From Methylobacteriaceae bacterium (GTDB taxonomy: Bacteria; Pseudomonadota; Alphaproteobacteria; Rhizobiales; Beijerinckiaceae), in NCBI GenBank assembly GCA_031272615.1, contig JAISTL010000189.1, forward strand, positions 1-6,612: a stretch of 6,612 bases of DNA, written 5' to 3'. The notes below the pieces were generated by a model. It saw only the letters and a list, made by a program, of their open reading frames with translations. It ran no database searches and was not told the origin of the DNA. Below, piece after piece: positions 1 through 3,620 of this stretch. Made by a program: the position numbers and the translations under genes. Numbering within the stretch: position 1 is the first letter of the stretch; every line of letters starts with the position of its first letter.

Positions 1-27
1 GCGGCCCGCCGGGGGGCGGCGGGCCGC
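1..27 (-). terminator. GC-rich hairpin after the TRAP binding-protein gene (candidate terminator)
   Basis: An exact 11-bp inverted repeat (positions 1-11 with 17-27) encloses a 5-base loop of one base type. It begins 18 bases after the stop codon of the binding-protein gene on the minus strand. The stem is almost entirely G and C. The window ends at the outer base of the hairpin, so it cannot be seen whether a U-tract follows. It could be an intrinsic terminator, or a stabilising/attenuating hairpin between the binding-protein gene and downstream membrane-subunit genes, an arrangement that would favour surplus binding protein. Confidence 0.5.
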
Positions 28-45
28 GAAACCACGCAACGAGGC

Positions 46-1056
46 TCATTGCGTGGCTTTCATCACTTTTGCCAGAAGGTCCTGCGCCACCGGGCCGTTT
101 TGTTGGGCCCAGGCTTCCCACATGGGATGCAGCAGTTCACGCACCATGGCGACGTCCTCCGGGGTGGGGGAGGTGAGGACGACGCCGTGGGCGGTCATGT
201 TGTCCATGGAGGTCTTGTCCGCGGCTTCGGCGCCGGCGAAGTATTTGGGCGTCCATTCGGCAATCTTGTCGTCGACGATCTTGCGCAGATCCGGCGGCAG
301 TTTGTCCAGCGCCTCGACATTGGCGATGGTGATCTGGTGGGCCATGGTGAAGTTGAGCATGAAGCCGTATTTGATGAGCTCGTAGGCTTTCCAGTCATTG
401 GCGGTGAGCGCCGAGGTGATGGCGCCGTCGACGACCTTGCGCTGCAGGGCGGTCACCACCTCCGACGGGTCGATGGATGTGGGAATGGCGCCGAGCTTCT
501 GCAGCATTTCAACCTGCATGGGGTTCCATGTGCGGATCTTCTTGCCCTTGAGGTCGGGGATGCGGTCCACTTTGGCGGTCGTCCAGATGTTCTGCCCGGG
601 AATGGGCCAGTTCATCAGCACGCGCACCTTGAACTTCTCGGTGAGAACCTTGTCGGGAATGTCGCCGATGGCGTCCACCGCCTTCTTGAAACCGGCGAAA
701 TCGGTGCACAGGAACGGAACCGAGAACACGTCCAGTTCCGGTGCGTCGCCGGCGACCAGGCCCGCGCCCACCTGACCCATCTGGATCTGGTTGGTGGCGA
801 CCGCCTTGATCACGTCGCCGGATTTATAGGGCAGTTCGCCCGCCCCGTAGTGGGTGATGGTCAACCGGCCGCCGGTGGCTGCGGTGATATCGTCGGCCAT
901 GGCCTTGTTCATGCTGGAGTGAAAATCCGTCGGCGAAACATAGGAGAAGAACCGCCACTCGATTTTCTCCTGCGCCTGGGCGGAAAGCGGCGCCGCGATG
1001 AAGGCTGAGAGCAGCAGAAGGGTAAGACGTCTGGAAACAACGGAACGTGATGCCAT
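46..1056 (-). CDS. dctP: TRAP transporter substrate-binding protein, DctP family
   Basis: Periplasmic solute receptor of a tripartite ATP-independent periplasmic (TRAP) transporter, which would deliver an organic acid-type ligand to the DctQ/DctM membrane complex. The 336-residue protein has the usual family length. Residues 1-28 form a signal peptide: Arg-rich start, hydrophobic stretch LTLLLLSAFIAA, and an Ala-Gln-Ala cleavage site at 26-28. The mature part carries family signatures, including a Leu-Lys-Gly-Lys-Lys-Ile-Arg segment at 169-175, whose Arg175 matches the arginine that binds the ligand carboxylate in DctP/SiaP proteins, followed by the LGAIPTSI...EVVTALQRKVVDGAI region (188-213). 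The start at 1056 was chosen because AAGGAG lies 10 bases upstream and the signal peptide follows directly; an in-frame extension to 1227 has neither. It is the second gene of an operon, 34 bp after the EthD-like gene. No membrane subunit is visible. The ligand cannot be deduced. Confidence 0.93.
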   Translation of the reverse strand: MASRSVVSRRLTLLLLSAFIAAPLSAQAQEKIEWRFFSYVSPTDFHSSMNKAMADDITAATGGRLTITHYGAGELPYKSGDVIKAVATNQIQMGQVGAGLVAGDAPELDVFSVPFLCTDFAGFKKAVDAIGDIPDKVLTEKFKVRVLMNWPIPGQNIWTTAKVDRIPDLKGKKIRTWNPMQVEMLQKLGAIPTSIDPSEVVTALQRKVVDGAITSALTANDWKAYELIKYGFMLNFTMAHQITIANVEALDKLPPDLRKIVDDKIAEWTPKYFAGAEAADKTSMDNMTAHGVVLTSPTPEDVAMVRELLHPMWEAWAQQNGPVAQDLLAKVMKATQ

Positions 1057-1066
1057 GTGATGGGTA

Positions 1067-1072
1067 CTCCTT
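1067..1072 (-). promoter_or_regulatory. Ribosome binding site of the TRAP binding-protein gene
   Basis: On the minus strand AAGGAG lies 10 bases before the ATG at 1056. It fixes the start of the binding protein, directly ahead of its signal peptide, and excludes the longer in-frame reading that would overlap the upstream gene. Confidence 0.8.
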
Positions 1073-1090
1073 GGTATGTGAGAAGGTTTT

Positions 1091-1426
1091 CTAAAACAGC
1101 GTCTCGGTTTCGACGGCGACATGCCTGATGTCGGCGTTGCGGATTTTCGGGAAGTTGTTGAAGTCTTTTCGTGAATCCTGCCGGGCTTCGGAAGCCAGAG
1201 CAAAATTGAGGTCTTCGATGCTGTCAAAAATCAGCTCGGCCAACACGAAAATCGTGTCGGGTTTCACCGCCACCGGATCGTTCCAGGCGACGGGGCGATG
1301 CAGCTTGCAGCCGCGTATGCGCGGATATCTCAACATCAGTTGTTTATGCGCGGTGCGATAATGCTCCATGAAGGCCTCGGCGTCTTCGGGTTCGCCGACG
1401 TATCGCACCAAATAGGAAACGCTCAT
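1091..1426 (-). CDS. EthD-family small protein (dimeric alpha/beta-barrel)
   Basis: A 111-residue cytoplasmic protein that fits the EthD family, small ferredoxin-like proteins that form dimeric alpha/beta barrels and are often found near catabolic genes. Their biochemical role is mostly unknown. Visible signatures are a first beta strand (SVSYLVRY), the His22-Tyr23...His27 motif in the helix leading to LRYPRIRG, and a later AELIFDSIEDLNFALAS segment (about 68-84) followed by Asp and Phe residues as in EthD alignments. The start at 1426 is preferred because GGAGG lies 10 bases upstream; an in-frame ATG at 1498 would add 24 residues of non-family sequence. It is the first gene of an operon with the TRAP binding protein, suggesting a part in handling the imported compound, but that is inference. 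EthD membership is judged by eye. Confidence 0.75.
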   Translation of the reverse strand: MSVSYLVRYVGEPEDAEAFMEHYRTAHKQLMLRYPRIRGCKLHRPVAWNDPVAVKPDTIFVLAELIFDSIEDLNFALASEARQDSRKDFNNFPKIRNADIRHVAVETETLF

Positions 1427-1436
1427 TTCCCGGGTT

Positions 1437-1443
1437 CCTCCCT
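1437..1443 (-). promoter_or_regulatory. Ribosome binding site of the EthD-like gene
   Basis: The minus strand reads AGGGAGG, with GGAGG ending 10 bases before the ATG at 1426. It supports the short form of the protein over a start at 1498. Confidence 0.7.
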
Positions 1444-1669
1444 GTGTGACGTTACGCGTCATGATATGGAATGATTGTGCCTTGGTTGTGTCGGTCATTC
1501 ACCCGCCGCCGGAGCCGGAGCCCCGGACAAGGAGTGTGCGAGTACGGCCGAAAGCCTTCGCGAATGTGAATGATCCCGCTTGTCCCTCCAGAAAGATTGT
1601 GAACACCGAGGTTTATCAGCGACGCTGAGAAAGCACGACAACACTCCATCGGCCGGCGTTTGCCGCGAC

Positions 1670-1723
1670 GAAGTCTACGGTGCACCGGAGAAGCTGAAAA
1701 CTCACAGACTTCCCGGTGCACCG
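1670..1723. repeat. Paired 10-bp palindromes CGGTGCACCG with inverted flanks
   Basis: The perfect palindrome CGGTGCACCG occurs at 1678-1687 and again at 1714-1723, 36 bp centre to centre. Each is preceded, one base away, by a 7-mer: GAAGTCT (1670-1676) before the first and its exact reverse complement AGACTTC (1706-1712) before the second. As RNA, 1678-1688 and 1713-1723 can form an 11-bp stem, extended by GAAG/CTTC (1690-1693 with 1709-1712) past one bulged A. No T-run follows on either strand, so a terminator is not favoured. A binding site for a dimeric regulator, or a structured leader of the EthD/TRAP mRNA, fits better. Confidence 0.6.
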
Positions 1724-1886
1724 CGTTTTGACCGCATTAATCCTGGCTTCCGGATATCATTGTCTTATTATTATTGTAATACCGGTTGAGACAAGGTGCG
1801 GGCAAAACTTTCCCGACAACGGCACAAGGAACGGGCTTCTTCGACTCAAGATCGAAAACCTCACTGAAGCCCGCTGGAACCACCGT

Positions 1887-2103
1887 TGAAACGTTCCACA
1901 TTTCACTGTCTGTTGAGACCTGAAAATTAAACGTTAAATTCTGGCGAAAAACACGCAGAACGCTTATGACATAATTGAAATAACGTTTTAAATTCAAACA
2001 CATAACACTAGGTTTCCAACAGAATTCTCGTAAAAGCGATTGCATTTTTTTTTTATTATGGTTTAACGTTTAACCTAAATTGATCGGGTTGTCAAACGTT
2101 CCT
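1887..2103. promoter_or_regulatory. Cluster of five LacI-type operator-like sites (AACGTT cores)
   Basis: Exact AACGTT hexamers lie at 1890-1895, 1930-1935, 1982-1987, 2065-2070 and 2095-2100. Three extend into longer near-palindromes: 1887-1898 (12 bp), 1925-1940 (16 bp) and 2060-2075 (16 bp). Each of these is symmetric except at the fourth base pair from the centre. The sites at 1982 and 2095 are symmetric mainly in the core. A central CG step flanked by AA/TT is typical of LacI-family operators; the PurR box, for example, is centred on AAACGTTT. The adjacent LacI-type gene is the natural candidate to bind here, repressing itself and the divergent operon. Binding is inferred, not shown. Confidence 0.55.
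2067..2095 (-). promoter_or_regulatory. Candidate leftward promoter between two operator cores
   Basis: The minus strand has a perfect TTGACA at 2095-2090, a 17-base spacer, then TAAACG at 2072-2067, a weak -10 matching 3 of 6 consensus bases. The -35 touches the AACGTT core at 2095-2100 and the -10 overlaps the one at 2065-2070, so a repressor on either would block polymerase. It would transcribe the EthD/TRAP operon through a long leader. The -10 is the weak point. Confidence 0.3.
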
Positions 2104-2208
2104 TTTTTAAGAAGGTTGCGCTCAACGGCAAAGTTGAGGATAACCCGGCGAATGCAATGGGAAAAATATGTTGAGTCCAGCGCCCGTTGCAATCATTTGT
2201 CGCAGGTC

Positions 2209-2226
2209 TGTAAACAGTGTAAACTG
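2209..2226. repeat. Adjacent 9-bp direct repeats TGTAAACAG / TGTAAACTG
   Basis: Two 9-mers differing at one position lie head to tail, ending 29 bases before the LacI-type start codon. They fall in the leader or promoter-proximal region of the regulator, and each contains TGTAAAC. They could bind a regulator in tandem, or be a small chance duplication. No promoter hexamers could be assigned around them with confidence. Confidence 0.4.
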
Positions 2227-2255
2227 TCGGAATCCGATGATTTGGGTGAGGCTCC

Positions 2256-3347
2256 ATGGTGGCGGCGAAAAAGAACCAACAAAAAGCACGGGCGACTCTC
2301 AAGGACATTGCACGAATCGTCGGCGTATCGCCGACGGCGGTGTCGTTGGCGCTGAACGGCAAAGGCTCGTTGACGGCGGAATTGCGCAGCCGCATCAAGG
2401 AAGTCTCGGCGATTATGGACTACCACCCCAATTCGTCGGCGCGGCTTCTGCGCGGTGCACGGTCCAATGCGGTCGCCATGATCATCAACTATTTCAACAA
2501 TCCTTTCTTCCGCAAGTTCATTGTCGGCCTTGAGTCGGTGCTGGTCCCCGCCGGAGTGACCTATGCCATTTCGCAGACGGCCGACAATCTCGCGCGGGAG
2601 CAGGAACAGGCCCGGAAACTGGCGGAACTCGGCGCCGACGGTCTCATTGTCCTCAACTGCTCCTCGCACTTTGAACACCTGCAGGCCGTCGTCGACTCCT
2701 ATTCGATTCCGATTGTCCTGATGAGCCACACCTTGCAGAACCACTTCCACGCCGTCCAGGCCGACAATATCCGCGGCGGATACCTGGCAACGGAACACCT
2801 GTTGAGTCTCGATGACCGTCCGGTTTTCCACATCGCCGGAATGGCCGGAAAGTCCGGTTTGGAAAACCGCAAGCGCTGATTTGTCGATGCCATCCGCAGT
2901 CTGCGGCCTCAGGTCAACCCCGAGGAACTGTGTTTCACCGTGGATGTGCTCACCGCGCGGGCCGGATACCACGCCATGGAAACCATCTGCTCCCGGCACA
3001 AACCGCCCTTCGGCGTGTTCGTGGTCAACGACGATGTGGCCATGGGCGTGCTCATCTACTGCCGCCACCACGGCCTCAGTCTGCCGGATCAGGTGGCGGT
3101 GGTCGGCTTTTCCGATATCGCCTTGCTGGAAATACTCGATATTCCGCTGACAAGCATTCATATTCCGCAGGAGCAGATGGGCGCGCTGACGGCGCAGACG
3201 CTGCTGGATTTGATTGAGCATCCGGAACACCGCCTTGCGCCGAAGATCCAGACACTGCCGGTATCACTCGTGATACGCGGCAGCACCGTTGTCCGCCCCA
3301 AGACAGAAGAAAGAGAGCCGGAGTTCCTTCCGGATTCCCCGGGCTAG
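2256..3347 (+). pseudogene. LacI-family transcriptional regulator, interrupted by an in-frame TGA
   Basis: A 364-codon reading frame for a LacI/GalR-family regulator, complete apart from TGA at codon 208 (2877-2879). Residues 14-34 (TLKDIARIVGVSPTAVSLALN) form the helix-turn-helix, and 59-66 (NSSARLLR) is the hinge helix that inserts into the minor groove. The periplasmic-binding-protein-like effector domain follows, including FVVNDDVAMG (255-264), LPDQVAVVGFSDI (276-288) and the C-terminal strand with VIRGST. The stop sits in the segment Asn-Arg-Lys-Arg-stop-Phe-Val-Asp-Ala, where the family usually reads ...Gly-Phe-x-x-Ala; a GGA-to-TGA change would explain it. The product would be 207 residues, lacking the second lobe and the main dimer surface. 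No frameshift or further stop occurs, so the lesion is recent or a sequencing error. The start at 2256 has only a weak GGTGAG upstream. It probably controlled the divergent EthD/TRAP operon. Confidence 0.9.
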
Positions 3348-3348
3348 A

Positions 3349-3391
3349 GCGGGTTTCATTCAGCCGGGATCGATCAGCGGTGGAAACCCGC
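3349..3391 (+). terminator. Inverted repeat just after the LacI-type reading frame (weak terminator candidate)
   Basis: GCGGGTTTC (3349-3357) and GAAACCCGC (3383-3391) are exact 9-bp inverted repeats with a 25-base loop, starting one base after the TAG stop. There is no T-tract after it, so it is at best a non-canonical terminator or 3' end-protecting stem. Confidence 0.35.
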
Positions 3392-3420
3392 GCCGGATGT
3401 TCCCGTGGACGTGGCGGACA

Positions 3421-3451
3421 GAGTGGGCATCGTGAACCTGGCCGCCCACTC
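3421..3451. terminator. Inverted repeat in the convergent spacer
   Basis: GAGTGGGC (3421-3428) and GCCCACTC (3444-3451) form an exact 8-bp stem with a 15-base loop. Its place between converging genes suits a bidirectional terminator, but neither strand shows a following T-run. Confidence 0.25.
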
Positions 3452-3620
3452 CACCGGTCGGCATGACGCACAGCCGGTGAGGTCGTCACCCACGAGCGGA
3501 GCGAAGCATTCCAGCCTTTTCATCCTTGCCGCGCGCCACACCGGTGCGACACGTCAACCAACGCCGCCGTGGACATTCCGAATTCCGCATTCCACCCGGT
3601 CCACCCGGTCAAGTCCGGCT

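Larger units (their letters stand above)
1427..2255. other. Divergent intergenic regulatory region (829 bp)
   Basis: No convincing gene was found here on either strand; the short open frames do not resemble known proteins and lack good ribosome binding sites. The left half (to about 1735) has genome-like GC content, while 1740-2140 is visibly AT-rich with homopolymer runs, including ten T at 2045-2054. The region separates the leftward EthD/TRAP operon from the rightward LacI-type gene and holds the palindromes, AACGTT cores, promoter candidate and direct repeats listed separately. If the operon's promoter lies near 2067-2095, its mRNA would have an untranslated leader of about 630 bases, so another promoter closer to 1426 is quite possible. 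A small hairpin (CTCAAC 2121-2126 with GTTGAG 2133-2138) lies in the regulator's leader. Confidence 0.7.
3348..3620. other. Convergent spacer between the LacI-type gene and rne
   Basis: 273 bp between two converging genes, with no supported coding sequence. It holds two perfect inverted repeats (listed separately), an 8-bp palindrome CACCGGTG at 3539-3546, and a tandem 9-mer CCACCCGGT at 3592-3600 and 3601-3609 close to the end of rne. No hairpin followed by a T-run was found for either gene, so transcription may end at T-poor hairpins or by Rho. Confidence 0.6.

Noticed and set aside
49..1008. 319-codon open frame on the plus strand opposite the TRAP binding-protein gene
   Set aside because: Composition and position are those of an antisense shadow; the opposite strand has a signal peptide, ribosome site and family motifs.
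1427..1498. Longer EthD-like protein starting at ATG 1498
   Set aside because: The added 24 residues are not family-like, and a strong ribosome site lies inside them, 10 bases before the ATG at 1426.
1452..1721. 89-codon minus-strand frame in the intergenic region
   Set aside because: It has no ribosome site, no recognisable similarity and an Arg/His/Pro-rich composition; it also runs over the paired palindromes.
2033..2054. Run of ten T at 2045-2054 as an intrinsic terminator
   Set aside because: Only a 2-GC-pair stem with a bulge can be drawn before it, and it lies in the AT-rich promoter region rather than after a gene.
2877..2879. TGA as programmed readthrough, selenocysteine or a tryptophan codon
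   Set aside because: The family position is normally glycine, no selenocysteine element is apparent, and TGA serves as a normal stop for the TRAP binding-protein gene, where tryptophan is TGG.
2193..3230. 345-codon minus-strand frame across the LacI-type gene, open through the stop
   Set aside because: It has no recognisable domain and mirrors the LacI coding frame; being open across 2877 is a consequence of antisense codon phase.
2940..3347. Second half of the LacI-type gene as a separate protein starting at GTG 2940
   Set aside because: No ribosome site precedes it, and it would begin in the middle of the effector-binding fold.
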